64,000 nt of DNA from Flavitalea plasmicola (GCF_030546645.1 NZ_JAUOTO010000004.1:682001-746000); one strand, 5' to 3'. Shown: positions 34,800 to 43,840, counted from the stretch's first letter. Program-made: numbers and translations. The notes: generated from the sequence alone by a model not told the origin.

Positions 34800-35650
34800 A
34801 GATTGTCGGTGTTATTCTTCCTGAACTGACTCGGCGTATAGCCGGTGAGTTTTTTGAAAGTGGTGGAAAAATGTTGTGAGGAATAGAACCCTGTGTCCAG
34901 GGCGACGTCCGTAAGGTTTATGTCCGTCCTTTTCAGCAGCTTGATGGCCTCGGAAATACGGATATTGATGAGGTAGCTTATGGGAGAGAAGCCGGTAAAA
35001 CTTTTTACTTTCTCGGTGAAAGCCGTGGTGCCCAGTCCAACGAGGGCTGCCATTTCTTCCACCGTCCATTGATGGGAAAGGTTGTCCCGCAGCTCCTGCT
35101 CCAGCTTCATGAATGTCCGGGGGAAGTCCCGCTGGGAATTGTTTTGTTTGGTCAGTTGCCGGGCGATGAGGATGAGCAGGGTGTCGGTGAGATGATTGAT
35201 CCTCGTCTGAAACCCTATCTCCTGTCCGGACAGCTCGCGGCCGATGAGCTGGAGAATATGTCCTCCTTCTTTAAACCCGGCGATCACGGGACTGTCGTTG
35301 AGTAAAAGGATCTTTTGAATGCTCCTGCTTTCCAGCGTGGAGAGGTAAGACCTATTCATATCCAGTGCGATCCAGAAGAAGGCGCCGATGTCGAGCAGCT
35401 CACGGGCGCCTCCAAAGGACTGTTCAGGCAGGATCAGGGCCAGGTCTCCCGGGTAAAGGATGCGCGACATTCCATCGATGATCCAGTCATAGCGACCATC
35501 CAGTACATAATAAGCGCGCAGCCAGGCGGTTTTCTCCACGGGAAAGGAATTGAACTGGATGGTCTGGATCTTTTTGGATCCAAATTCGATGATGTGCGGG
35601 AAAAGCTCCAGCTCTTTGGATCGGCCTTGTTGAAGTAAATAAGAGTTCAT
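34796..35650 (-). CDS. AraC-family transcriptional regulator of the sugar-acid cluster
   Basis: 284 residues. The N-terminal domain is cupin-like (YYVLDGRYDWIIDG, YPGDLALILPEQS). The C-terminal helix-turn-helix pair is TVEEMAALVGLGTTAFTEKVKSFTGFSP and NLTDVALDTGFYSSQHFSTTFKKLTGYTPSQFRK. It overlaps kinase 1 by four bases and is divergent from kinase 2. Repeated TGTATAAAA motifs lie between them (35697-35748), so it likely controls both arms in response to the sugar acid. Confidence 0.9.
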   Translation of the reverse strand: MNSYLLQQGRSKELELFPHIIEFGSKKIQTIQFNSFPVEKTAWLRAYYVLDGRYDWIIDGMSRILYPGDLALILPEQSFGGARELLDIGAFFWIALDMNRSYLSTLESRSIQKILLLNDSPVIAGFKEGGHILQLIGRELSGQEIGFQTRINHLTDTLLILIARQLTKQNNSQRDFPRTFMKLEQELRDNLSHQWTVEEMAALVGLGTTAFTEKVKSFTGFSPISYLINIRISEAIKLLKRTDINLTDVALDTGFYSSQHFSTTFKKLTGYTPSQFRKNNTDNL

Positions 35651-35696
35651 GCCGGCATCATCATTTGGTGCAATCTGTATTGAACGCGATTGGAAA

Positions 35697-35748
35697 TGTA
35701 TAAAAGATAATTCATTTCAGTGTATAAAATTCACCGCTGAATGTAAAT
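35697..35748. promoter_or_regulatory. phased direct repeats, candidate AraC operator
   Basis: TGTATAAAA occurs at 35697-35705 and 35721-35729, and the related TGTAAATG starts at 35742. Start-to-start spacings are 24 and 21 bases, near two helical turns. The site lies in the 137-base divergent region between the AraC gene and kinase 2, fitting direct-repeat binding by an AraC protein. Confidence 0.5.
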
Positions 35749-35787
35749 GGAAGTTTTTGGGTGAAAGTTGCTATACTTTGTAAGGAG

Positions 35788-37275
35788 ATGCAATACTATT
35801 TGGGAGTAGATATAGGGACCACATCGGCAAAAGCCGTGGCGCTTAGTCCGGAAGGGGAAATATTGAAAGGGCAGTCGGTGGCTTATGCCATGCGGCATAC
35901 GACGGCTGACCGGAGCGAGCAGGATCCTGACGAGATCACGAGGGCTGTGGCGCGATGCATCAATGATGTGATAGCCGCGCTGCAGCCATTTCTCCCGGAC
36001 ATGGTATCATTCAGCGCGGCCATGCACAGTTTGCTGGTGGTGGACGAGGAGGGGAACCCATCGACCCCCTTGATGATCTGGGCGGATAATCGTGCAGCCA
36101 CTATTGCAGAGTCCTTGCGCAACAGTAAAGAAGGCGTGGCATTCTACCGGGCCACCGGCGTGCCCATCCATGCTATGACGCCATTGTGCAAGCTGATCTG
36201 GCTGCGACAGCATGAGCCGGGGCTGTTCATGTCGGCCCGCCGCTTCATAGGCATCAAGGAATATGTTTTTTCAAAGTTTTTCGGTGAATACCTGGTGGAT
36301 TCCGCCATCGCATCTGCTACGGGGTTGTTGAACCTCGGAACGTTGCAATGGGATGAGGACATCCTCCGATATCTTTCTGTTGACTATTCAAAACTAGCGA
36401 GGGTGGTCCCTCCCCGGCATATCTTATCCTATGATGCCGGAAAGGGGGACAACTCCACCCCGCTGCTGATCAGGTCCGGAACCTCGATTGTCATCGGGGG
36501 CAGCGACGGGGCCCTGGCGAATCTTGCAACCGGCGCCACGGGGGATCATGTGATGGCTGTCACTATTGGTACCAGCGGCGCCGTCCGGATGATCTCCCAG
36601 CGGGCGGAACTGGACGCGGCAATGCGTACGTTCTGTTATCATGTGCAGGACGGCTCTTATGTACGGGGAGGGCCCACCAACAACGGGGCCATCGTCCTTC
36701 AGTGGCTGAAAGAAAACCTGCTGTGTACCGGGGAGAGCTATGACCAGCTGATGGCATTGGCCGGCACGGTCCCTCCGGGATCGGAAGAGCTGCTGTTCAT
36801 CCCTTATATTTTAGGAGAGCGGGCGCCCGTATGGAACTCGAAAGCGAGGGGTATTTACTTTGGGCTTGACATTCGTCATGGGAAGGCGCACCTGGTGAGG
36901 GCGGCAATGGAAGGTGTCATTTACGGCCTTTATAATATCGGGAATATTCTATCTGTGGGGAAAGATATCAGGGAGCTGCATGCTACGGGCGGATTTGCAC
37001 GAAGTCCTCTCTGGCTTCAGATGCTGGCTGACGTCTTTATGGTGCGGGTGCTGGCATTCGGACATGAGGAAGGTTCGGCTATTGGTGCGGTGGTCGTCGG
37101 CATGGAAGCGTTGGGAGAGCTGCCTGCTTTTCGCAAAAGGGTGTTGGCCGTCTATGAACCTGATGAGCATGCACATGTGGTTTACCGGGAAAGGGTGGAG
37201 AAATTCAAGCGTATTTACGACAAACTAAAAGATGAGTTTAATGTACAACCCGGGGAATCCGTACATTTATTTTAA
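35788..37275 (+). CDS. FGGY-family gluconokinase-like kinase 2
   Basis: 495 residues from the ATG at 35788 (MQYYLGVDIGTTSAKA); a GTG at 35761 would add nine residues. It has the GntK-type motifs VSFSAAMHSLLVVDEEGNP, MIWADNRAATIAES and GVPIHAMTPLCKLIW, then GGSDGALANLATGA, GGPTNNGAIVLQW and LGERAPVWNSKARG. It is a paralog of kinase 1 in the same cluster. It is followed by RraA-like, dehydratase and transporter genes with short gaps, forming one operon. It probably phosphorylates a sugar acid or a keto-deoxy sugar acid; which one is unknown. Confidence 0.87.
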   Translation: MQYYLGVDIGTTSAKAVALSPEGEILKGQSVAYAMRHTTADRSEQDPDEITRAVARCINDVIAALQPFLPDMVSFSAAMHSLLVVDEEGNPSTPLMIWADNRAATIAESLRNSKEGVAFYRATGVPIHAMTPLCKLIWLRQHEPGLFMSARRFIGIKEYVFSKFFGEYLVDSAIASATGLLNLGTLQWDEDILRYLSVDYSKLARVVPPRHILSYDAGKGDNSTPLLIRSGTSIVIGGSDGALANLATGATGDHVMAVTIGTSGAVRMISQRAELDAAMRTFCYHVQDGSYVRGGPTNNGAIVLQWLKENLLCTGESYDQLMALAGTVPPGSEELLFIPYILGERAPVWNSKARGIYFGLDIRHGKAHLVRAAMEGVIYGLYNIGNILSVGKDIRELHATGGFARSPLWLQMLADVFMVRVLAFGHEEGSAIGAVVVGMEALGELPAFRKRVLAVYEPDEHAHVVYRERVEKFKRIYDKLKDEFNVQPGESVHLF

Positions 37276-37286
37276 ATATTATTTAC

Positions 37287-38213
37287 ATGGTCAAGCATCT
37301 TCTTCTTTTTCTGTGCGCTATCGGCCTGGCGGCCAGTGCCGGCGCACAGCAGGTGACACTTACGCCGGAGCAATTGAAAGCATTTACGCCGGAATGGACG
37401 GGTGAGCGTTCGGCGGACGGAAGACCAAGAGTTGCTGATAAGTTCCTGCAGCGATTGAAGCATGTAGGCCTGGAAGAGGCCTGGGGCATTCTCCGCAACA
37501 AGGGGTATCAGAATCAGTTCGAGGGGGAGTGGATGGTCATTCATCCTGATTCGGTAATGACGGGGAGGGTTGTGACGGCCCAGTACCTGCCTTTGCGGCC
37601 GGATATCGACAAGCTGATCAGGGATAAGGGAAAGTCCGAGGGGCGTATTGGCAATACCAACTCCTGGCCGATCGACGTATTGAAGGATGGAGACATCTAT
37701 GTAGCCGACAGCTATGGTAAGATCGTGGACGGCACGTTGATAGGGGATAACCTTGGCAATGCCATTTATGCGCATTCTCACCGGGGTGTGATCTTTTACG
37801 GCTCTGTGAGGGATATAGAAGGCCTGGAGGAAATAGACGGCTTCAACGGATGGGTGAAGGGGTATGATCCTTCCTATATCCAGCAGATGATGCTGGGGGG
37901 TATCAATGTACCTATCCGGATCGGAAGGGCCACGGTGTTGCCTGGAGATGTGGTGCTGGCCAAGAAAGGCGGCATTGTCTTCATCCCTGCACATTTGGTG
38001 GAGTATGTGGTGCTCAATGCGGAATTCATTCAGCTACGGGACGAGTTCGGTCATTTGCGGCTGCGGCAGGGAAAGTACACGCCTGGCCAGATCGATGCAC
38101 AGTGGTCCGACGAGATCAAGAAGGATTTCCTTCGCTGGCTGGATGAGAACCCGGGGAAGCTTCCCATGAGCCGTGCGGAGCTTGACCAGTTCATGAAGGA
38201 CCGCACCTGGTGA
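37287..38213 (+). CDS. exported RraA-like protein
   Basis: 308 residues, beginning with a signal peptide (MVKHLLLFLCAIGLAASAGAQ). The core matches the RraA / 4-hydroxy-4-methyl-2-oxoglutarate aldolase fold: DVYVAD-like VLKDGDIYVADSYG, GDNLGNAIYAHSHRGV and the paired R175-D176 in GSVRD that serve catalysis in aldolase members. PGDVVLAKKGGIVFIP is the usual strand pair. Cytosolic family members are about 160-230 residues, so this form is longer and secreted. It sits 11 bases after kinase 2 and before the exported dehydratase, implying a step in periplasmic sugar-acid breakdown; the reaction is not established. Confidence 0.85.
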   Translation: MVKHLLLFLCAIGLAASAGAQQVTLTPEQLKAFTPEWTGERSADGRPRVADKFLQRLKHVGLEEAWGILRNKGYQNQFEGEWMVIHPDSVMTGRVVTAQYLPLRPDIDKLIRDKGKSEGRIGNTNSWPIDVLKDGDIYVADSYGKIVDGTLIGDNLGNAIYAHSHRGVIFYGSVRDIEGLEEIDGFNGWVKGYDPSYIQQMMLGGINVPIRIGRATVLPGDVVLAKKGGIVFIPAHLVEYVVLNAEFIQLRDEFGHLRLRQGKYTPGQIDAQWSDEIKKDFLRWLDENPGKLPMSRAELDQFMKDRTW

Positions 38214-38261
38214 CCGGGTCTTCGGCTGGGGCTGGATCTTACATTAATTAAAACGATTGAT

Positions 38262-39701
38262 ATGAACCCATCTGAAAAATTTCTAGCTAAGCACGGGCTG
38301 TCCGACAGTGAAAGTAAGGATACAGGCCGTCGTGGTTTTTTGAAAAAAACATTGGGAGGCCTGTCGCTGGGCGCTTTTATGTCCGCTTCCATCGAGGATA
38401 CGATGGCGCAGAGTACTTCGAAGGTCAACCGGATGTCCTCACCGTCGGACCTTAAGATCACGGATATGCGGTATGCCACCGTCATGAATACCACGGGAAG
38501 GTGTACCATTATCCGGATCGACACCAACCAGGGGCTGTATGGTCTGGGAGAGGTGCGTGACGGCGCAGACTGGCGTTATGCGCTTTTTCTGAAGAGCCGC
38601 ATCGTGGGGATGAACCCGTGCAATGTGGAGCAGATATTTAAAAGGATCAAGCAGTTCGGGTTTCATGGACGCCAGGGCGGAGGCGTATGCGCAGTGGAAA
38701 TGGCATTGTGGGACCTGGCGGGCAAGGCCTACAATGTACCTTGTTACCAGCTGCTGGGCGGGAAGTACAGGGACAAGGTGCGTCTGTATGCGGACACGCC
38801 GGAGGAAGAGGATCCGGATGTATTCGTAGCCAAGCTGAAAGACAGGCTGGAAGGCAAGGGCTTCACTTTTCTGAAGATGGATCTGGGGATAGAGATGATC
38901 CGGAAGATACCGGGGACGATCGTCAACTCCAATTTCTGGGATGTACAGCGGCAGTGGAATATGGCTCCCATGACCTATGGAGCTACCAAACATCCATTCA
39001 CCCAGGTGCAGGTGACGGACAAGGGTTTGGAAGAGATGGGCAAGTATGTGGCCAAAGTGAGGGACGTCATTGGCTTTGAAGTGCCGCTGGCATCCGATCA
39101 TTTTGGTCATTTCGATATGAACAATGCCATTCGTTTGGGCAGGGCGATGGAGAAATATCGTCTGGCCTGGCTGGAGGATCTGATACCCTGGCAGTATACG
39201 GATGAGTGGAAGGAGATCACGCGGAGTATCGAGACGCCCACCAATACAGGTGAGGATATCTATCTTAAGGAAGAGTTCATCAAGCTGGTGGATAATCATG
39301 CTACGGACCTCATCCATCCCGACCTGGCTACTTCAGGGGGATTGCTGGAGACGAAGAAGATCGGGGATTATGCGGAAGAGAAGGGAGTGGCCATGGCGAT
39401 GCATTTTGCCGGGTTGCCCGTGTCCTTTATGGCCAACGTCCATTGTGCGGCTGCCACGCAGAACTTTGTGGCGCTGGAGCATCATTCGCTGGACCTGCCT
39501 TATTGGTCTGATTTCGCGAGGACGAAGGATGGCAAGCCATTTTTCGAAAAAGGGTTTGCCAATGTGCCTGATACACCCGGTCTGGGGCTTGAGCTGAATG
39601 AAGAGGTGCTTAAAAAACATCTTGATCCGGAAAATAAGAATTATTTTGTACCTACTCCCGAATGGGATAATGTCCGCAGCTGGGACAGGCTTTGGAGCTG
39701 A
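38262..39701 (+). CDS. exported enolase-superfamily (mandelate racemase/muconate lactonizing) dehydratase
   Basis: 479 residues. A Tat-like signal is near the N-terminus (RRGFLKKTLGGLSLGAF). The enolase-superfamily barrel follows, with metal ligands D279 (ASDHFG), E305 (WLEDL) and E331 (TGEDIY) and a candidate catalytic H381 (AMHFAG). H280 next to the first ligand resembles the sugar-acid dehydratase subgroup (galactonate/gluconate type). It probably dehydrates an aldonic acid to a 2-keto-3-deoxy acid. A folded, metal-loaded enzyme fits Tat export. It lies between the RraA-like gene and the BASS transporter. Confidence 0.87.
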   Translation: MNPSEKFLAKHGLSDSESKDTGRRGFLKKTLGGLSLGAFMSASIEDTMAQSTSKVNRMSSPSDLKITDMRYATVMNTTGRCTIIRIDTNQGLYGLGEVRDGADWRYALFLKSRIVGMNPCNVEQIFKRIKQFGFHGRQGGGVCAVEMALWDLAGKAYNVPCYQLLGGKYRDKVRLYADTPEEEDPDVFVAKLKDRLEGKGFTFLKMDLGIEMIRKIPGTIVNSNFWDVQRQWNMAPMTYGATKHPFTQVQVTDKGLEEMGKYVAKVRDVIGFEVPLASDHFGHFDMNNAIRLGRAMEKYRLAWLEDLIPWQYTDEWKEITRSIETPTNTGEDIYLKEEFIKLVDNHATDLIHPDLATSGGLLETKKIGDYAEEKGVAMAMHFAGLPVSFMANVHCAAATQNFVALEHHSLDLPYWSDFARTKDGKPFFEKGFANVPDTPGLGLELNEEVLKKHLDPENKNYFVPTPEWDNVRSWDRLWS

Positions 39702-39706
39702 CAATT

Positions 39707-40825
39707 ATGAATATATTCTACAAGCTGGCCATAGCTTTACTGCTGGCCTATATCGCGACCATCTTCTATCACCAGCCGCAGTGGGCCGGGTGGTGTCTCA
39801 TGTTATGCCTGGTTAGTATAGCACTGGGTTTCCGAAGACATACTTTTCTGAAGGGCTTTTCTTTTACCATGATCATCCTGGCAGGGGTGAGCCTGGCGCT
39901 ATATTATCCCCAGTATTTTGTAAAGGTGGGCGATTTCAAACTATCCGGGCTCATCGTCCCATTGTTACAGGTGATCATGTTCGGCATGGGGACGGAGCTG
40001 AGTCTGAAGGATTTTGCGACGGTGCTGCGAATGCCTAAAGGTGTGATCATCGGTGTCGTCTGCCATTACACTATTATGCCCCTGGTGGGATTTACCATGG
40101 CGCGGGTCTTTCAGTTCCCGCCGGAGATCGCGGCGGGCATTATCCTGGTTGGCTGCTGCCCCAGCGGGCTGGCCAGCAATGTCATGGCTTTCCTGGCCAG
40201 GGCGAACCTGGCGCTATCCGTATCGGTTACAACGGTGTCCACGTTGCTAGCGCCATTCCTTACGCCTATGATGATGCGTCTGCTGGCGGGACAATTCATC
40301 GAGGTACATTGGCAGGCCATGGTCTGGGATATCACGAAGATGGTGATCTTCCCGGTCGTAGCCGGGTTGTTATTTCACTACCTGGTGAGAGGGCGATTCA
40401 AGGGCCTGGACAAGGCCATGCCGTTGGTCTCGATGGGAGGCATTGCGCTCATCATCGTGGTGATCACTTCAGCGGGAAGGGAAAGTCTTTTAAAGGTGGG
40501 AGGTTTGCTGGTCCTTGCTACTTTCCTGCATAATGTGACGGGTTATTTCCTCGGTTATTGGGCTGGGCGCCTATTCCGGTTTCGCGAGCGGGACTGCCGC
40601 ACCATTGCACTGGAAGTGGGCATGCAGAATGCGGGACTTGCATCGGGACTTGCGCTCACGATGGGGAAATTAGCAACGGTAGGACTGGCGCCGGCCGTCT
40701 TTGGTCCTCTCATGAACACAACGGGGTCTTCCCTTGCCAGCTGGTGGCATAACAGGGTCCCCGATGAAGGGGTGGAAACCGGGGTGGCGGAGCCGCCTAA
40801 AACAATCGTTCGTTCGGAGGTCTGA
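39707..40825 (+). CDS. bile acid:sodium symporter (BASS) family transporter
   Basis: 372 residues from the ATG at 39707, five bases after the dehydratase stop (an in-frame TTG at 39692 overlaps that gene). About ten membrane segments are visible, with the BASS signatures MFGMGTELSLKDFATVL, LVGCCPSGLASNVMAFLARAN and EVGMQNAGLASGLAL. Family members carry bile acids, keto acids such as pyruvate, and pantoate with sodium. In this operon it would import the dehydrated sugar acid, which is inference. Its last 29 bases overlap the convergent DinB-like gene. Confidence 0.9.
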   Translation: MNIFYKLAIALLLAYIATIFYHQPQWAGWCLMLCLVSIALGFRRHTFLKGFSFTMIILAGVSLALYYPQYFVKVGDFKLSGLIVPLLQVIMFGMGTELSLKDFATVLRMPKGVIIGVVCHYTIMPLVGFTMARVFQFPPEIAAGIILVGCCPSGLASNVMAFLARANLALSVSVTTVSTLLAPFLTPMMMRLLAGQFIEVHWQAMVWDITKMVIFPVVAGLLFHYLVRGRFKGLDKAMPLVSMGGIALIIVVITSAGRESLLKVGGLLVLATFLHNVTGYFLGYWAGRLFRFRERDCRTIALEVGMQNAGLASGLALTMGKLATVGLAPAVFGPLMNTTGSSLASWWHNRVPDEGVETGVAEPPKTIVRSEV

Positions 40826-41330
40826 TACCCTGGAGGCGAATGTAGATCGTGGTTTGTCCGCGGTGGTGGGCCTGGTGTTCCAGGGCTTTCAGCAGCCAGG
40901 CATAACGAGAAACCTTATTGTCACCCTGTCCTACCGGCTCTCCCAGTTTGGATGCATCTACACTCTTCATGGCGGCGATGGCATAGTCGTAACTGGCTGT
41001 GACATAATAGACGACAGAGTCCTTCGTCTGTGCGGTGGTTCTACCTTCCAGGCCCCTGGCGTTAAAGGACGGCTGTGCGCCCGTGGCCATATTCATGAGG
41101 AAGGCGGTGCCGGATGCAAGATGGAGCATCTGCTGGGCAAAACTGCGGATGCTGTCGACGGCCTTGAAGGAATATTTGTCGGCAGGCATGGTGTTGAGAT
41201 AATCCAGGGTATAGGCTTTTGATCTTTCCCAATCTTTGGCGAACTGGGCTTTGATGTCGTCGCCGGAAATGGATTGGGCGGAAAGGAAGGTAGGGAGGGA
41301 GATAAAAAGGGAAAAAAGTATTTTGTTCAT
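40797..41330 (-). CDS. exported DinB-like protein
   Basis: 177 residues with a signal peptide (MNKILFSLFISLPTFLSAQ). The rest is a four-helix DinB/YfiT-like fold: DYLNTMPADKYSFKA, SFAQQMLHLASG and the C-terminal LLKALEHQAHHRGQTTIYIRL, with histidines placed as metal ligands. The C-terminus GIRPPNERLF is common in Bacteroidota homologs. The activity is unknown; related enzymes are metal-dependent thiol transferases. It is separated from lpdA by an intrinsic terminator. Confidence 0.85.
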   Translation of the reverse strand: MNKILFSLFISLPTFLSAQSISGDDIKAQFAKDWERSKAYTLDYLNTMPADKYSFKAVDSIRSFAQQMLHLASGTAFLMNMATGAQPSFNARGLEGRTTAQTKDSVVYYVTASYDYAIAAMKSVDASKLGEPVGQGDNKVSRYAWLLKALEHQAHHRGQTTIYIRLQGIRPPNERLF

Positions 41331-41356
41331 ATGGAAGAAGTTTCAGGAAAGGTATG

Positions 41357-41388
41357 AAAAAAAGGTGTCTCAACTGAGACACCTTTTT
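41357..41388. terminator. strong intrinsic terminator downstream of lpdA
   Basis: GGTGTCTCA and TGAGACACC pair perfectly around a two-base centre, flanked by A and T runs on both sides. On the minus strand it follows the lpdA stop by about 20 bases. It can work in both directions. Confidence 0.9.
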
Positions 41389-41407
41389 TATTGTCAGATA
41401 ATTAATT

Positions 41408-42811
41408 TTAAAGATGTATTGCCTCGCCGTAGGCCACCTCGATGGCGTCTTTGATGCTTTCGCTGATGGTCGGGTGGGGGTGAATGCTGTTGAGCACTTC
41501 ATGGTAAGTGGTTTCCAGCTTGCGGCCCAGTACGGTCTCCATGAGCGTTTCCGTCACGTTGTACCCGATCATATGGGTGCCGAGCCACTCGCCGTATTTG
41601 GCGTCGAAGACCACTTTTACGAAGCCTTCGTTGTGTCCGGCGCCGGTGGCTTTACCGGAGGCGCTCAGCGGGAACTTACCTACTTTTATCTCGTAGCCGG
41701 CGTCGCGGGCCTGCTTTTCCGTAAGGCCTACGGATGCGATCTCCGGCGTACAATAGGTACAGCCGGGAACATTGTTGTAGTCCAGGGCTTCCGGCTGGTG
41801 GGCATATTTCTTTTCATTATAGGCGATGTTCTCCACGCAAATGATGCCTTCTTTGGAGGAAACGTGGGCCAGCGCTTGTCCGGGTACACAGTCGCCGATG
41901 GCATATATACCCTGTACATTGGTCTGATAGAATTTATCGACGCTGATCTTGCCTTTATCGGTTTTTACGCCCAGGGTTTCCAGGCCGATGTTCTCGATGT
42001 TGGCGGCGATGCCTACGGCGCTCAGCACGATGTCGGCTTCGAGGGTGACTTCTCCGTTGGGGGTCTTGACCTTTGCCTTGACGCCATTGCCGCTGGTGTC
42101 TACGCCGGTGACCTCGCTGCTGGTGAGTACTTCGATACCGTATTTCTTATAGATCTTTTCCAGCTCTTTGGAGATCTCTTCATCTTCCACGGGAACGATG
42201 CGGGGGAGGAATTCCACTACGGTGACCTTTGTGCCCAGGCTGTAGTAGAAGTAGGCAAATTCCACGCCAATGGCCCCACTGCCTACCACGATGATGCTCT
42301 TTGGCTGCTCGGGCAGGGTCATTGCTTCCCGGTAGCCGATGACCTTCTTGCCATCCTGTTTCAAGCTGGGGAGCTCGCGGCTGCGGGCGCCTGTGGCGAC
42401 GATGATGTGCTTGCCTTCCACGATCTGGGTCTTGCCATCCGTGGTGGTCACTTCCAGCTGACCTTTTGCTTTTAATTTACCAACGCCCATAACGACGTCG
42501 ATCTTATTCTTCTTCATGAGGAATTGGACACCTCTGCTCATTTTATCGGAGACGCCGCGGCTGCGTTTGATCACGGCCGGGAAATCGGGGGTCCCGCTGG
42601 CATTGATGCCAAAGTCCTTGGAATGCAGTATATCCTGGTATACCTGGGCGCTTTTCAACAACGCTTTGGTAGGGATACATCCCCAGTTCAGACAAACGCC
42701 ACCCAGACTTTCCTTTTCTACAATTGCTACCTTAAGGCCTAATTGTGCAGCGCGGATCGCGGCTACATATCCGCCGGTGCCACTGCCAAGAACGACTACA
42801 TCGTATGCCAT
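41408..42811 (-). CDS. lpdA: dihydrolipoyl dehydrogenase
   Basis: 467 residues. The FAD motif is VVVLGSGTGGYVAAIRAAQ and the redox disulfide is C40/C45 in GGVCLNWGCIPTKA. The NAD motif is IIVVGSGAIGVEFAYFY, and the C-terminal active His lies in HPHPTISES. It is the E3 subunit of 2-oxo acid dehydrogenase complexes and the glycine cleavage system. No E1 or E2 gene is adjacent, as is common in Bacteroidota. It ends at a strong terminator. Confidence 0.97.
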   Translation of the reverse strand: MAYDVVVLGSGTGGYVAAIRAAQLGLKVAIVEKESLGGVCLNWGCIPTKALLKSAQVYQDILHSKDFGINASGTPDFPAVIKRSRGVSDKMSRGVQFLMKKNKIDVVMGVGKLKAKGQLEVTTTDGKTQIVEGKHIIVATGARSRELPSLKQDGKKVIGYREAMTLPEQPKSIIVVGSGAIGVEFAYFYYSLGTKVTVVEFLPRIVPVEDEEISKELEKIYKKYGIEVLTSSEVTGVDTSGNGVKAKVKTPNGEVTLEADIVLSAVGIAANIENIGLETLGVKTDKGKISVDKFYQTNVQGIYAIGDCVPGQALAHVSSKEGIICVENIAYNEKKYAHQPEALDYNNVPGCTYCTPEIASVGLTEKQARDAGYEIKVGKFPLSASGKATGAGHNEGFVKVVFDAKYGEWLGTHMIGYNVTETLMETVLGRKLETTYHEVLNSIHPHPTISESIKDAIEVAYGEAIHL

Positions 42812-42862
42812 GTCTAACGATTTGTTTTTTGAGTTTTTAGAAATTTAGCATTGCCTTCGGCC

Positions 42863-42881
42863 AACGGCCCCGTGGGCCGTT
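42863..42881. other. GC-rich hairpin in the lpdA/bshB1 divergent region
   Basis: AACGGCCC and GGGCCGTT form a perfect 8-base stem with loop CGT, followed by TTGCG. It lies 50 bases upstream of the lpdA start. It may be a regulatory hairpin; the role is unknown. Confidence 0.35.
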
Positions 42882-42961
42882 TTGCGACTTGCGAAGCTAC
42901 TTCACAATGCGCATATGGCCAAAACGCAAAAAACGGTACTTTCGCGTAAAAATTTTCCTAC

Positions 42962-43699
42962 ATGAAGCTGGATATTCTGGCCATCGCCGTACACCCTGAT
43001 GACGTTGAACTTTGCTGCTCCGGTACCCTCCTGATGGAAAAAAGGAACGGGAAAAAGACAGGAGTGGTGGACCTTACCCGGGGCGAGCTGGGTACGAGGG
43101 GGACGCCCGAGCTGAGGGCCGAAGAAGCAGCCGCTTCCGCCAGGATCCTGGAGCTGGATGTCCGGGAGAATCTTGACATGGCGGACGGATTCTTTCGCAA
43201 TGACGAAGATCATCAGCGGCACCTGATACGCGCGATCCGCAAATACAGGCCCGAGATCGTCCTGGCCAATGCGCTTGCAGATCGTCATCCTGATCATGGC
43301 CGGGCGGGGCATCTCATTTCGGACGCATGTTTTCTCAGTGGTCTGAGAAAGATCGAAACAGTGGACAACGATGGACTCCCGCAGGAGCACTGGCGTCCGA
43401 AATACATATTCCATTTCATCCAGGACCGCTATGCCCATCCTTCCTTTGTCTACGATATAACACCTGTTTTCGAGGAAAAGTTGGCGTCCATCAGGGCGTA
43501 CTCTTCCCAGTTCTTCTCTACGGCGTATGACAAGGATGAGCCCCAGACCTATATTTCCACTCCGGAGTTCCTGAATGCCATCATCGGCCGGCACCAGATG
43601 TTCGGAAAGATGATCGGCACGGCCTATGCGGAAGGGTTTATTACGGAAAAGATGATCGGAGTGCGGGATTTCGACGCCTTTATACAGCTGGATACCTGA
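42962..43699 (+). CDS. bshB1: bacillithiol biosynthesis deacetylase BshB1
   Basis: 245 residues of the PIG-L/LmbE family. The zinc motif is AVHPDD (H11, D13, D14). BshB1 hallmarks are DLTRGELGTRGTPELRAEEAA and RHPDHGRAGHL. It removes the acetyl group from GlcNAc-malate during bacillithiol synthesis, in the cytoplasm. The other bsh genes are not in this window. A TACTTTCG box about 20 bases upstream resembles a Bacteroidota -7 element. Confidence 0.93.
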   Translation: MKLDILAIAVHPDDVELCCSGTLLMEKRNGKKTGVVDLTRGELGTRGTPELRAEEAAASARILELDVRENLDMADGFFRNDEDHQRHLIRAIRKYRPEIVLANALADRHPDHGRAGHLISDACFLSGLRKIETVDNDGLPQEHWRPKYIFHFIQDRYAHPSFVYDITPVFEEKLASIRAYSSQFFSTAYDKDEPQTYISTPEFLNAIIGRHQMFGKMIGTAYAEGFITEKMIGVRDFDAFIQLDT

Positions 43700-43801
43700 A
43701 GGAGATTGGGGGAAAACTTATACAGCTACCGTATAACAAAATGGCCACTTACGCGTTTGGGAATTGTCTGACCCTTAACACTTATTCCGCGCCAAAATGG
43801 C

Positions 43802-43809
43802 TACCTTTG
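43802..43809 (+). promoter_or_regulatory. candidate -7 box for the desaturase gene
   Basis: TACCTTTG matches TAnnTTTG and lies 31 bases before the ATG at 43841. No convincing -33 element was found at the expected distance. Confidence 0.4.
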
Positions 43810-43840
43810 TCCAATTATTAATATCTTAACAGGCTTTATT

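Noticed and set aside
41414-42475. Long open frame antisense to lpdA
   Set aside because: The encoded protein is low-complexity in Gly, Val and Phe, has no recognisable domain, and mirrors codon bias of the strongly supported lpdA on the other strand.
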